This document shows positions 1 through 7,608 of a stretch of DNA of 64,000 nucleotides, piece after piece (the first letter of the stretch is position 1; every line of letters starts with the position of its first letter). The position numbers and the translations under genes are program-made. Origin of the DNA: CAIVAT01 sp049317265. Lineage in GTDB: Bacteria; Bacteroidota; Bacteroidia; Bacteroidales; FEN-979. The notes under the pieces were generated by a model. The model had not been told where the DNA came from and did not search any database. It was given only the letters and a program-made list of their open reading frames with translations. Location of the stretch: positions 72,106 to 136,105 of the forward strand of contig JBMOIP010000006.1 in the NCBI GenBank assembly GCA_049317265.1, written 5' to 3'.

Positions 1-155
1 GTAATAATGCCAATTGCCGCCAGCAGGATAACTGCAAAAATAATTTTCGCAAATTTATTGTTCTTCTTTGGAGGACAGCAACCATCCTCGCATCCGCAGT
101 CGGCATCGTTTTGATTTCTGCCTGTCTCCGATTTGATCTTTTCTTGTTCTTCCAT
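1..155 (-). CDS. Partial cysteine-rich small membrane protein, arsenic cluster
   Basis: This open frame starts at an ATG read from 155 downward and runs off the window edge, so only about 51 residues are visible. The N-terminus is hydrophilic and carries a cysteine-rich stretch (CGCEDGCCPPKK). It is followed by a hydrophobic segment (FAKIIFAVILLAAIGII) that looks like one membrane helix. The gene lies 34 bases downstream of the ArsC-ArsM gene on the same strand, so it is probably the third gene of the arsR operon. Cysteine pairs before a single helix fit a thiol- or metalloid-related membrane protein, perhaps a partner of the ArsF-like protein at 4221. That role is inferred from context only, and the C-terminal part is not visible. 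Confidence 0.6.
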   Translation of the reverse strand, partial: MEEQEKIKSETGRNQNDADCGCEDGCCPPKKNNKFAKIIFAVILLAAIGII

Positions 156-189
156 AGGATTAATAGTTAGCAAGGTTGATATTGTAGGA

Positions 190-1425
190 TTAGATTGGTT
201 TTTTACCGGAAACAGTAATGCTGAATATTCCCGTGCCTCCCCGGTTGAATTCGCTGAGGGCTGATGGTGTAAGGTAATTTAAGAGGATTTCATCAGGGAT
301 GGTGATTGCCTTTTGTTTATGGACTGTGACAGGTTGAAACCCCTGTTTTTCGATGATCCCAAGATAAGTGTCCATTTGAATGGCGCCGGAAACACATCCG
401 GCATACATTTCAGCATCCTGCTTCAGGCTGGCGGGAAGATCGCCTTTGATCACCACATCGGAGACACAAAAATGTCCCCCGGGTTTTAATACCCGATAGA
501 TCTCTGAAAAGGCTTTTTTCTTGTCCGGAACCAGGTTCAGCACACAGTTTGAAACCACCACATCAACCTTACCATTCTCAATGGGCATCTCTTCTATATC
601 GCCCCTGATAAACTCAACATTGGTAAAGCCAAGTTTGTCGTTATTGGCCCTTGCCTTTGCCAGCATTTCATCGGTAAAATCAAGGCCTGTTATGAATCCG
701 GTTTCTCCTGCTATGGCCCGCGCAACAAAGCAGTCGTTTCCGGCTCCGCTGCCAAGATCAAGCACATGATCACCCTTTTTAATGCCTGCGAAATCAGTGG
801 GGATGCCACACCCGAGTCCCAGGTCGGCATCAGGATTATACCCGGCACTTGCCGTGTAATCTTCGCTGAAGATGGTGTAATCCACATCACAGCAAGAAGT
901 CGTGGTTCCGCAACAGGATGTTTGGTTTTGCTCTTTGCTTTGATCCGCAATCTGACCGTACTTCTCTTTTACAATCTCCTTTAACTTGTCACTTTCAGTA
1001 TCGGTCTCCGGTTTGATCCGGTCACGATAGAATTTATCAAAAGTGCTCCTGATCTCATCGCGAACCCTCCGGTATATGCCAATCACTTCATCAGGAGAAC
1101 CAACGGCATCTGCAGGGTCATCAAAGCCGATATGCAGCCGGTTCTTTACTATTCCTGTAAATGCCGGGCAAACCTCCTTTGCCCCGCCACATACCGTGAT
1201 AACATAGTCAAAGGGTTCGGCCACAAACAAGTCAACACTCTTCGGTTTATTATTAGAAATGTCAATTTCCACCTCTTTCATCACCGCCACTGCCATGGGA
1301 TTTGCAAGTGGTGCCGGGTGTGTCCCGGCCGAAAAAACCTCCAGCCTCGAATCAAAAGATTTCAAAAATCCCTCCGCCATCTGGCTCCGGCATGAATTAC
1401 CTGTACAAAGAATCAAAACACGCAT
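190..1425 (-). CDS. Arsenate reductase (ArsC, LMW-PTP type) fused to arsenite methyltransferase (ArsM)
   Basis: A 411-residue two-domain protein. Residues 1-140 are a low-molecular-weight phosphatase-type arsenate reductase. The CX5R loop is CTGNSCR (Cys7, Arg13), and the redox pair Cys79/Cys86 has the seven-residue spacing of thioredoxin-coupled ArsC. Residues about 147-411 are an arsenite S-adenosylmethionine methyltransferase: EKYGQIA entry motif, SAM loop VLDLGSGAGND, and three cysteines in GLGCG (206), SNCVLNL (294) and AGCVSGA (344) that match the arsenic-binding cysteines of ArsM. Two extra CC pairs (171-172, 178-179) lie in the linker. One chain could therefore reduce As(V) to As(III) and methylate it. 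It follows arsR on the same strand, separated by an octamer repeat. The frame is open throughout, so this is a true fusion in the sequence given. Confidence 0.9.
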   Translation of the reverse strand: MRVLILCTGNSCRSQMAEGFLKSFDSRLEVFSAGTHPAPLANPMAVAVMKEVEIDISNNKPKSVDLFVAEPFDYVITVCGGAKEVCPAFTGIVKNRLHIGFDDPADAVGSPDEVIGIYRRVRDEIRSTFDKFYRDRIKPETDTESDKLKEIVKEKYGQIADQSKEQNQTSCCGTTTSCCDVDYTIFSEDYTASAGYNPDADLGLGCGIPTDFAGIKKGDHVLDLGSGAGNDCFVARAIAGETGFITGLDFTDEMLAKARANNDKLGFTNVEFIRGDIEEMPIENGKVDVVVSNCVLNLVPDKKKAFSEIYRVLKPGGHFCVSDVVIKGDLPASLKQDAEMYAGCVSGAIQMDTYLGIIEKQGFQPVTVHKQKAITIPDEILLNYLTPSALSEFNRGGTGIFSITVSGKKPI

Positions 1426-1461
1426 ATCTTTTTTTTAAAGTTGTAAATACCTGAAAACCCC

Positions 1462-1583
1462 GTCCACTCGTCCACTTGTCCACTCGTCCACTTGTCCACT
1501 TGTCCACTTGTCCACTCGTCCACTTGTCCATTTGTCCACTCGTCCACTTGTCCACTTGTCCACTTGTCCACCCGTCCCCCCGT
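1462..1583. repeat. Octamer tandem repeat GTCCACTY, copy A
   Basis: About fifteen head-to-tail copies of an 8-base unit (GTCCACTT / GTCCACTC), decaying at both ends. It fills the space between the arsR stop codon (1584-1586, minus strand) and the arsC-arsM start. Because 8 is not a multiple of 3, all three frames on a strand encode the same cyclic octapeptide with no stop, which creates spurious open frames. Related arrays occur at 4650 and 32960. Confidence 0.95.
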
Positions 1584-1919
1584 TCACCCACACTCAAACT
1601 CTCCCCCACATTCAATCTCACCGAAAAAACCATTAGCGATCGTCACCAAATCACTGATCCGCCCCGGATTCAGGCAGTAATTCACCTTCACTCCATCCAC
1701 AGTACCCTGGATCAACCCGGCATTTTTAAGCTCTTTCAAATGTTGGTTGACAGTAGTTCTGCTCAATGGCAACTCTCCCGAGATGTCCCCGGTAATGCAA
1801 ACCCTGGTTTCAGCCAGGTACTTAAGGATGGCCAGCCGTGCCGGATGTGCCAGGGCTTTGAATAGCACTGCTGTTGAAGTCAGTTTTGGATCGAAAAGAT
1901 CGGTTTTCGCGGAGGCCAT
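1584..1919 (-). CDS. arsR: ArsR/SmtB family transcriptional repressor
   Basis: A winged-helix metalloregulator of 111 residues from the chosen start. The core FKALAHPARLAILKYL and the recognition-helix stretch LPLSRTTVNQHLKELKNAG are typical of ArsR proteins. One cysteine sits before the recognition helix (TRVCITGD) and two more close the protein (IECGGEFECG), so the metalloid site may use the C-terminal cysteines instead of the classical CxC pair. The ATG at 1919 is preferred over one at 1961, because a TATATTTG -7 box at 1948-1955 would place the transcript start below 1961. It is first in a minus-strand operon with arsC-arsM and presumably represses it when no arsenite is bound. Confidence 0.88.
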   Translation of the reverse strand: MASAKTDLFDPKLTSTAVLFKALAHPARLAILKYLAETRVCITGDISGELPLSRTTVNQHLKELKNAGLIQGTVDGVKVNYCLNPGRISDLVTIANGFFGEIECGGEFECG

Positions 1920-1947
1920 GTTGATCGGGGTTGATGAATTTATGGCG

Positions 1948-1955
1948 CAAATATA
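1948..1955 (-). promoter_or_regulatory. Predicted -7 box of the arsR operon promoter
   Basis: On the minus strand this reads TATATTTG, matching the Bacteroidetes TAnnTTTG box. The implied transcript start is near 1940, about 20 bases before the arsR ATG at 1919. Confidence 0.55.
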
Positions 1956-1988
1956 CGTCATATTTTATAATAACGTAATAATACGTCA
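1953..1988. promoter_or_regulatory. Candidate ArsR operator between divergent genes
   Basis: This segment has ATACGTCA twice (1953-1960 and 1981-1988) and an imperfect inverted repeat running from TACGTCAT (1954) to ATAACGTA (ending at 1977). It lies between arsR (minus) and the MFS gene (plus) and overlaps the arsR -7 box, where repressor binding could control both directions. Binding is inferred. Confidence 0.5.
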
Positions 1989-2013
1989 AATTTTTTTTTC
2001 AACAAGATTTCAT

Positions 2014-2021
2014 TATTTTTG
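2014..2021 (+). promoter_or_regulatory. Predicted -7 box of the MFS transporter gene
   Basis: TATTTTTG matches TAnnTTTG. It lies 26 bases upstream of the MFS ATG and just past the candidate ArsR operator, so the gene may belong to the arsenic regulon. Confidence 0.45.
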
Positions 2022-2047
2022 TGGGATATCTACTTTAACGTAAAAAG

Positions 2048-3196
2048 ATGAAAAACGAAAACTCCTTCTCCAGGCTTCTTCCCGTACTGTTCGGTTTTTT
2101 TATCATGGGTTTTGTCGATGTAGTCGGCATTGCTACAAATTATGTCAAACAGGATTTCAATCTAAGCGACACGCTTGCCAACCTTCTTCCCATGATGGTA
2201 TTCCTTTGGTTTGCAGTTTTTTCAGTCCCGACGGGCTTGCTGATGAATTCCATTGGACGGAAGAAGACGGTTGTGTTGAGCATGGCCATTACTTTCATCG
2301 CCATGCTGGTCCCATTGATGGCCTATCGCTTCGAGGTGGTGTTGGTAGCATTTGCACTCCTGGGAATAGGTAATACCATTCTGCAGGTTTCACTTAACCC
2401 ATTGCTCTCTAACGTGGTACGAGGCGATCGTTTGACGAGCAGCCTTACCTGGGGGCAGTTCATCAAGGCCATCGCCTCCTTCCTTGGTCCGATTATCGCT
2501 GGCTTCGCCGCTGCAGGCCTGGGCAACTGGAAGATGCTCTTTCCGATCTTTGCCGGAGTTACCCTTTTATCAACCCTTTGGCTCCTCTTCACACCGATCG
2601 ATGAAAAACCGGTGGAGGGGAAAACTTCCTCCTTCGCTGAGTGTTTCGGCTTGCTGAAAGACCGGACCATCCTGATGTTTTTTCTTGGAATTCTTGCCGT
2701 GGTCGGCATTGATGTAGGTTTGAACATTACTGTTCCAAAATTTTTAATGGAGCGCTGCCATATACTGCTGGATCAGGCAGGTTTGGGGACAAGCCTGTAC
2801 TTCATCGCCCGGACAACCGGCACTTTCATGGGCGCCATCCTCCTGGTGAAATTTTCTGCCCGAAAATTCTTCATCATCAGTATGATAGCGGCAATTGCAG
2901 GTATGGTTTCCTTGCTGATGCTGAACGATCTCTGGTCCATCCTGTTCCTGGTTTTCGTGATCGGTTTTGCTGTCGCCAATGTCTTCTCCATCATTTTCTC
3001 CGCTGCCCTGCTGAAAAAGCCTGAACGTGCCAACGAAATCTCAGGTTTGATGATCATGGGGGTTGCTGGTGGCGCAGTAATACCTCCTTTGATGGGTGTC
3101 GTCTCCGATTCCATGGGACAAACCGGCGGAATGGCTGTCTTGCTCATCGCCATGGTTTACCTCCTGGCAACGGCTTTCAGTATGAAAAAGGCTTGA
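2048..3196 (+). CDS. MFS transporter of the arsenic cluster
   Basis: A 382-residue inner-membrane protein with about twelve hydrophobic segments. The cytoplasmic loop after the second helix reads NSIGRKKTVVLS, close to the GxxxDRxGRR-type loop of the major facilitator superfamily. The overall pattern (MGFVDVVGIATNYVKQDF near the N-terminus) resembles the FucP-like sugar permease branch, and substrate cannot be read from sequence. It is transcribed divergently from arsR across a shared putative operator, which suggests an arsenic-related role such as export of a reduced, methylated or sugar-linked arsenical. It is not recognisably ArsB, Acr3 or ArsJ. It ends one base before the convergent CDF gene. 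Confidence 0.75.
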   Translation: MKNENSFSRLLPVLFGFFIMGFVDVVGIATNYVKQDFNLSDTLANLLPMMVFLWFAVFSVPTGLLMNSIGRKKTVVLSMAITFIAMLVPLMAYRFEVVLVAFALLGIGNTILQVSLNPLLSNVVRGDRLTSSLTWGQFIKAIASFLGPIIAGFAAAGLGNWKMLFPIFAGVTLLSTLWLLFTPIDEKPVEGKTSSFAECFGLLKDRTILMFFLGILAVVGIDVGLNITVPKFLMERCHILLDQAGLGTSLYFIARTTGTFMGAILLVKFSARKFFIISMIAAIAGMVSLLMLNDLWSILFLVFVIGFAVANVFSIIFSAALLKKPERANEISGLMIMGVAGGAVIPPLMGVVSDSMGQTGGMAVLLIAMVYLLATAFSMKKA

Positions 3197-3197
3197 T

Positions 3198-4100
3198 CTA
3201 CCTGGCCTGCCTGATCATGTCATGATTATCGCAACCCTCAAATTCTATCTGCAGGGTGGTATGAGAAATATGATAGTTCTCCTTTAATTGTCGTTCGATC
3301 TCACCCATCAGTTGGCACGATTCACTTAGCAACAGGTCCTTTCTGGTCTCTACATGTGCTTCAAACAAAATGTCTGAATCCTGGAGCTGCCAGCAATGCA
3401 CGTGATGAATGTTTTTAATCAACGGGTGTTTTTCGAGATGGGCCTTGATTTCCGACAGGTTTAAATCGTTTGGTGTGCTTTGCATCAGGATCTCAACGGA
3501 TTCACGAAGGATTCCATAAGCCTGGACCATGATCACAATGCTGATGATCATGGTTAAAAGCGGGTCAATCCAAAGGATTTGGGCAAAGGTAAGAAGCACA
3601 GCGCCTGCCACTACAGCTACCGAAGAAAGTGTATCTCCCAGTAGGTGGAGATAGGCTGCTTTCACGTTGAGGCTGCTCTTAGCGTCGCGGTGCAGGAACA
3701 ACATGGAGGCAAGATTGGCCAACAGTCCGATTGACGCTACAACAAGCATCAGGTTAGACTTCACGGGTTCGGGGTGCAAAAACCGTTGTATTGCCTCATA
3801 AATAAGGTAGATAGAAATGGCAGTGAGGATGGATGCATTGATAAACGCTGATAAAATCTCAAACCGCTTGTATCCGAATGTGCGTTTTTGATCTGGTTTC
3901 CTGGAGCCAATTTTACTTGCCACCCATGCAAGGATCAATGCCATGGTGTCGCTGAGGTTATGAACCGCATCGGATAGCAATGCCAGGCTGTTGGAGAATA
4001 TTCCGCCTGCGATCTCCAGAACCGTGATCAATCCATTCAAAACAATAGCCGCCATGAGCCTTGGACCTTGGCCAGGATGAGAATGTTCGTGCCTTTCCAT
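3198..4100 (-). CDS. Cation diffusion facilitator (CzcD/ZitB-like) metal exporter
   Basis: A 300-residue CDF transporter expected to exchange cytoplasmic Zn2+ or related divalent cations for protons. A histidine-containing N-terminus (MERHEHSHPG) precedes six predicted helices. The metal-site motifs are present in helix 2 (SDAVHNLSD) and helix 5 (HLLGDTLSS). The C-terminal cytoplasmic ferredoxin-like domain includes IHHVHCWQL. Length is normal for the family. A TAATTTTG box lies only 5 bases upstream of the start, which implies a leaderless or nearly leaderless mRNA unless translation starts at Met16. It shares an intergenic region with the divergent ArsF-like gene. Metal specificity is not determined. 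Confidence 0.9.
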   Translation of the reverse strand: MERHEHSHPGQGPRLMAAIVLNGLITVLEIAGGIFSNSLALLSDAVHNLSDTMALILAWVASKIGSRKPDQKRTFGYKRFEILSAFINASILTAISIYLIYEAIQRFLHPEPVKSNLMLVVASIGLLANLASMLFLHRDAKSSLNVKAAYLHLLGDTLSSVAVVAGAVLLTFAQILWIDPLLTMIISIVIMVQAYGILRESVEILMQSTPNDLNLSEIKAHLEKHPLIKNIHHVHCWQLQDSDILFEAHVETRKDLLLSESCQLMGEIERQLKENYHISHTTLQIEFEGCDNHDMIRQAR

Positions 4101-4104
4101 CCTT

Positions 4105-4112
4105 CAAAATTA
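4105..4112 (-). promoter_or_regulatory. Predicted -7 box of the CDF gene
   Basis: The minus strand reads TAATTTTG, ending 5 bases before the annotated ATG at 4100. Transcription would then start almost at the start codon. Confidence 0.4.
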
Positions 4113-4160
4113 CCGTTTTATTATATAGGTATGAGTTCTGTCATGCATGAAAAGTTCTTT

Positions 4161-4168
4161 TATCTTTG
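4161..4168 (+). promoter_or_regulatory. Predicted -7 box of the ArsF-like gene
   Basis: TATCTTTG, a strong match to TAnnTTTG, lies 52 bases upstream of the ATG at 4221. This gives a leader of about 45 bases. Confidence 0.5.
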
Positions 4169-4220
4169 CATTTAATTCTGTTTCATTTCATTCAATTCCG
4201 CTTTATTACACAATATCCCT

Positions 4221-4646
4221 ATGAGCCGGATACTAAAATATTTGTCTGTTTTGGCACTTTTGTGCCAGGTTCAGGCAGTTTTTGCACAGAACCCCACAAC
4301 TGTGCAAACCACCCCTAAATTAGTGATCTGCTATTTTCACCCCAACGAACGATGCCCCATCGACCAGTCCATCGAAGAGGCGACAAGAAAGCTGATGAGA
4401 ACAGATTTTGCAAAGGAGATCAAAAACGGCGTGATCAAACTCCAGGTGCTCAACACCGATGACAAAGCAAATGCGAAGACTGTTGCAAAATTTGAGATGA
4501 ACGCGCAAGCCTTGTACCTTGTAACGAACGTTAAAGGCAAAGAGGTCAAAAACGACCTCACCGAATTCGCCTTTTCCAACAGCCTGAATAACCCAGCCAA
4601 ATTCAAAGCCGGCCTCAGAGAGGAAATCCTTCGGGCCATCAAGTAA
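4221..4646 (+). CDS. ArsF-like secreted thioredoxin-fold protein
   Basis: A 141-residue exported protein with a signal peptide ending near VFAQ. The mature part opens with KLVICYFHPNERCPIDQSIEE, which matches the start of ArsF-family proteins (annotated as nitrophenyl compound nitroreductase subunit ArsF family) found in Bacteroidetes arsenic operons. That family normally has a YFH...CxxC motif in a thioredoxin-like fold. Here the second cysteine of the pair is replaced (CPID), so a classical dithiol reaction is unlikely. It is close to the arsenic genes but not in their operon. The family call comes from recalled motif similarity, and its biochemical role is uncertain. An octamer repeat starts 3 bases after the stop codon. 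Confidence 0.65.
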   Translation: MSRILKYLSVLALLCQVQAVFAQNPTTVQTTPKLVICYFHPNERCPIDQSIEEATRKLMRTDFAKEIKNGVIKLQVLNTDDKANAKTVAKFEMNAQALYLVTNVKGKEVKNDLTEFAFSNSLNNPAKFKAGLREEILRAIK

Positions 4647-4649
4647 CCT

Positions 4650-4712
4650 GTCCGCCTGTCCGCCTGTCCGCCTGTCCACCTGTCCACTCGTCCACCTGTC
4701 CACTCGTCCACC
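4650..4712. repeat. Octamer tandem repeat GTCCRCCT, copy B
   Basis: About eight copies of an 8-base unit (GTCCGCCT, then GTCCACCT / GTCCACTC). The array begins just after the stop codon of the ArsF-like gene and ends 22 bases before the next ATG. It is the same repeat family as 1462-1583 and 32960-33047, with a different dominant variant. Confidence 0.93.
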
Positions 4713-4734
4713 AAACAATTATACCCCCCCACCC

Positions 4735-5751
4735 ATGATCCTAACCACCGGCGGCACCGGACTCCTTGGCTCCCACCTTCTGCTCGATCTTGTCAAAGCT
4801 GGCCGAAAGGTCAGGGCGATAAGGCGAACGGCCGGTAAAACTGAAATGGTCCGTAAAGTCTTTTCCTATTATGTTACAAACCCCGATGAACTCTTTGCCA
4901 AAATAGAATGGGTAGATGCCGACCTGATGGACTTTGGTTCCATAGAAGATGCCATGAAGGGCGTTACCGAAGTCTATCACGCGGGGGCTGTTGTCTCCTT
5001 TTTCCCTAAGGATCACAAAGCAATGCTCAGGGTGAACATCGAAGGTACAGCCAACCTGGTCAACCAGGCCATTCATGAAAAAGTAGACAAATTCTGCTAC
5101 GTAAGTTCGGTTGCGACCCTTGGAAGAGCAGAGAACAATGGTGTCTCAACCGAAGAGACCTATTGGGTTCCGTCAAAAAAGAACTCTGTCTACAGCATTA
5201 GCAAATACGGCGCTGAGAGGGAAATCTGGCGTGGGATGGAAGAGGGCCTTAATGCCGTGATCATCAACCCGTCAGTCATCATGGGGCCCGGATTCTGGCA
5301 GGATAATTCCGGCTTGTTCCGTTTGGTTTACGAAGGATTGAAATATTATACGCGGGGAGTAAACGGGTATGTCGATGCCAGGGATATCAGCAAAGCCATG
5401 ATTGGCCTTATGGATGGCAACCATTTTGGCGAGCGCTATATCTGTTCCGCAGGCAATCTAACCTATCAGGAATTTTTTAGTCTCATTGCAAAACATCTCG
5501 GCAAACCAGCCCCTGCTGTAAACGTACCTCCAGCCATGACCGACATTGCATGGCGTGTGGAGGCAGTTCGTGCATTCCTAACGGGGTCGAAACCCGAAGT
5601 AACCAGGGAAATGGCTACCACCACTTCACAGATTTACACCTATTCAAGCGCAAAGCTTTGTAAGGCCCTAAACTTCAGTTTTCATGATGTGGAAGATTCC
5701 ATAAGGGAGATCTGTCAGTGTTATCTTGCTGATATAGAACTTAAAGGATGA
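4735..5751 (+). CDS. Extended SDR NAD-dependent epimerase/dehydratase-like oxidoreductase
   Basis: A 338-residue member of the extended short-chain dehydrogenase/reductase superfamily. It starts directly with the Rossmann motif TTGGTGLLGSHL. It has the catalytic YSISK (YxxxK) sequence, with an upstream serine in CYVSSVATLG, and NPSVIMGPG in the substrate region. The pattern resembles dihydroflavonol-4-reductase-like or nucleoside-diphosphate-sugar epimerase-like bacterial proteins, but substrate cannot be assigned. No obvious Shine-Dalgarno sequence precedes it; the sequence before the ATG is C-rich. It follows the octamer repeat and appears to stand alone. Confidence 0.8.
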   Translation: MILTTGGTGLLGSHLLLDLVKAGRKVRAIRRTAGKTEMVRKVFSYYVTNPDELFAKIEWVDADLMDFGSIEDAMKGVTEVYHAGAVVSFFPKDHKAMLRVNIEGTANLVNQAIHEKVDKFCYVSSVATLGRAENNGVSTEETYWVPSKKNSVYSISKYGAEREIWRGMEEGLNAVIINPSVIMGPGFWQDNSGLFRLVYEGLKYYTRGVNGYVDARDISKAMIGLMDGNHFGERYICSAGNLTYQEFFSLIAKHLGKPAPAVNVPPAMTDIAWRVEAVRAFLTGSKPEVTREMATTTSQIYTYSSAKLCKALNFSFHDVEDSIREICQCYLADIELKG

Positions 5752-6060
5752 ATAGTAAGGCGACCGGGCCGTGGTTATTTTACTGATTTCCGTATTAATT
5801 TTTACTGCTTTCCGCCATTGACATGGCATTTAATTACCTGTACCTTTATGCTCAATTTATAAAAGTAAATGTGATTGTTTTTTATTTAATGGTATCATTC
5901 TATTTTCACCTTTTTAAACAAACCAGTGCCAGTGTAACCCTGGCACCATCCTGAACGTATAACCAAAAAAAAATTCAGGCACCGGCAATTAAAAAAAACA
6001 CCCTATTCGTTATTTCCTAAAATATAATTTGTATATTTGTTGCGATATAAACCCAAGACT
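5752..6060. other. Intergenic region with a hairpin and a promoter
   Basis: No gene is apparent in these 309 A+T-rich bases. A 7-bp perfect hairpin lies at 5926-5946 (GTGCCAG with CTGGCAC, 7-base loop). It has no T-tract, so it is not a typical terminator. A TATATTTG -7 box at 6032-6039 probably drives the next gene. Confidence 0.5.
6032..6039 (+). promoter_or_regulatory. Predicted -7 box for the T9SS protein gene
   Basis: TATATTTG matches TAnnTTTG. The implied transcript start near 6046 excludes the in-frame ATG at 6037 and supports translation from 6061. Confidence 0.55.
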
Positions 6061-7518
6061 ATGAAAAAAAATCGATATATTTCATTTAAAAGATTGTCCC
6101 ATACAGGTTTTTTAATGGTAACTGCAATACTCCTTTCCGGTTTGACAGGTTATTCCCAGGTAACAGTGGTGAGCGGGACGACAGTTAAAATTAATCCTGC
6201 ATCGACAATGAACAGTTCTGTGAACGTTGTCCTGAATACGGGCGGCACCCTGGATGTTCAGGGAACGCTTGTACTCAAAAAGGATTTGATCAATCAGAAC
6301 GCCTCAGCCAATTCACTTGGTACAGGCTCGATTGTATTTTCCGGTACTGTAAACCAATCGATCAGCGGACAGAACGTGATCCAGAACATGGAGCTCGCCA
6401 ATGCGGCCGGTCTGACAGTGGCAGGCAATACACGGGTAAACGGCACTTTGACATTAACCAACGGGCTGGTAACACTTGGCACCTATAACCTTCTTTTGGG
6501 GCCCAGTGCCACCGTATCAGGAACCCCTGCAGCAAGCAAGATGGTTGTTCCAACCCTTACAGGCCAGCTTCAGAAAGAGTATCCCCCCGCCGGAGGCAGT
6601 TTTACCTTCCCGGTTGGCGATGCTGACGGCACTGCCGAGTACTCCCCGGTTACCCTTGCTTTCAACAGCGGCACCTTTGGCGCCGGAAACTTTGCCGGAG
6701 TAACCCTTACCGATGCACAATATGCCGGCACAGGAACAAGTTACCTGACCCGCTACTGGAATGTAACACAGTCTGGTATTACCGGGTTTTCCTGCAATTC
6801 AACCTTCCAGTATGTTGATGCTGATGTTGTGGGAACAGAGAGCGATATTTTCTGCACAAGGGTGGTTGCTGCACCATTTACTGCCTTTAATGCAGCCAAC
6901 ACGGGTACCAACCAAATTACGGCGCATGGCCTTTCATCCTTTGGCACCTTCACGGGTAACCTTGGCAATGCTTCCGTTCCACCTGCAGTTCGTTCACTCC
7001 AGGATAAAACGATCACCACAGGTCCTGAATGTGCCGATGCCACCACTACCTTGCTGATCGCAGGCAATGGCACAACATACCAGGTAACGAGCACTGGAAG
7101 TGTAAATCATATTGCCGGCACCAACATTATTTATTACCCCGGAACCAAAGTTGATCTTGGTGGCTACATGCATGGCTATATCTCCACTGTTTTCTGTAAC
7201 CCTTATATTCATCCAGGCGCCACGGCTCCTGTTGCAGAAGGCCTGGGCAATCCCGGCATTGGGAACCCGAACAACTCATTTTTCAAGATCTATCCCAATC
7301 CAACTCCTGGCAAATTCACCCTGGAGCTGAATGGTGACGTCACCAGCACCCAGGTGCATGTAGATATCTTCGGCGTATTGGGTGAAAGAATCCTTTCAAA
7401 GGATATGCAGATCGACCGCAAACAGGAGTTTTCACTTTCTGAAAAACCGGTGGGTGTCTATGTGGTGCATGTTACCTCAGGTGTGAACTCGGAAACCGAA
7501 AAAATTATCAAGAGGTAA
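6061..7518 (+). CDS. Secreted surface protein with T9SS type A sorting domain
   Basis: A 485-residue exported protein. A signal peptide (MKKNRY..., cleavage near GYSQ) is followed by low-complexity beta-rich sequence with many G, T and N residues. The region around 345-380 (YYPGTKVDLGGYMHGYIS) resembles the repeated strands of the 3-coathanger-stack type. The last ~75 residues form a Por/T9SS sorting domain beginning at FKIYPNPTPGKFTLEL and ending in KIIKR. Such proteins cross the outer membrane by the type IX system and are usually anchored to surface lipopolysaccharide. The ATG at 6061 was preferred because the promoter box lies over the upstream alternative. Function beyond surface display is unknown. 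The next two genes also encode exported proteins. Confidence 0.85.
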   Translation: MKKNRYISFKRLSHTGFLMVTAILLSGLTGYSQVTVVSGTTVKINPASTMNSSVNVVLNTGGTLDVQGTLVLKKDLINQNASANSLGTGSIVFSGTVNQSISGQNVIQNMELANAAGLTVAGNTRVNGTLTLTNGLVTLGTYNLLLGPSATVSGTPAASKMVVPTLTGQLQKEYPPAGGSFTFPVGDADGTAEYSPVTLAFNSGTFGAGNFAGVTLTDAQYAGTGTSYLTRYWNVTQSGITGFSCNSTFQYVDADVVGTESDIFCTRVVAAPFTAFNAANTGTNQITAHGLSSFGTFTGNLGNASVPPAVRSLQDKTITTGPECADATTTLLIAGNGTTYQVTSTGSVNHIAGTNIIYYPGTKVDLGGYMHGYISTVFCNPYIHPGATAPVAEGLGNPGIGNPNNSFFKIYPNPTPGKFTLELNGDVTSTQVHVDIFGVLGERILSKDMQIDRKQEFSLSEKPVGVYVVHVTSGVNSETEKIIKR

Positions 7519-7549
7519 GTTAAATATTTGTAAATATTTTACTTTTTTC

Positions 7550-7580
7550 TTGACATCGATTGATTTTAATGTTAGATTTG
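7550..7580 (+). promoter_or_regulatory. Predicted Bacteroidetes-type promoter
   Basis: TTG at 7550-7552, a 20-base spacer and TAGATTTG at 7573-7580 match the -33/-7 arrangement of the Bacteroidetes primary sigma factor. It lies 28 bases upstream of the ATG at 7609. Confidence 0.6.
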
Positions 7581-7608
7581 TCAGGTCAAATATTGAATAA
7601 TTAAGCAA

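Noticed and set aside
1462..1583. Possible CRISPR array
   Set aside because: The unit is only 8 bases with no unique spacers, and no cas genes are present.
1397..1633. Open frames encoding repeated WTSGQVDK-like peptides
   Set aside because: They are created by the 8-base tandem repeat, which has no stop codon in several frames. The same happens at 4320-4732 and 32946-33155. No start signal or homology supports a gene.
5926..5946. Intrinsic terminator after the SDR gene
   Set aside because: The hairpin is good but no T-tract follows and it lies about 175 bases past the stop codon.
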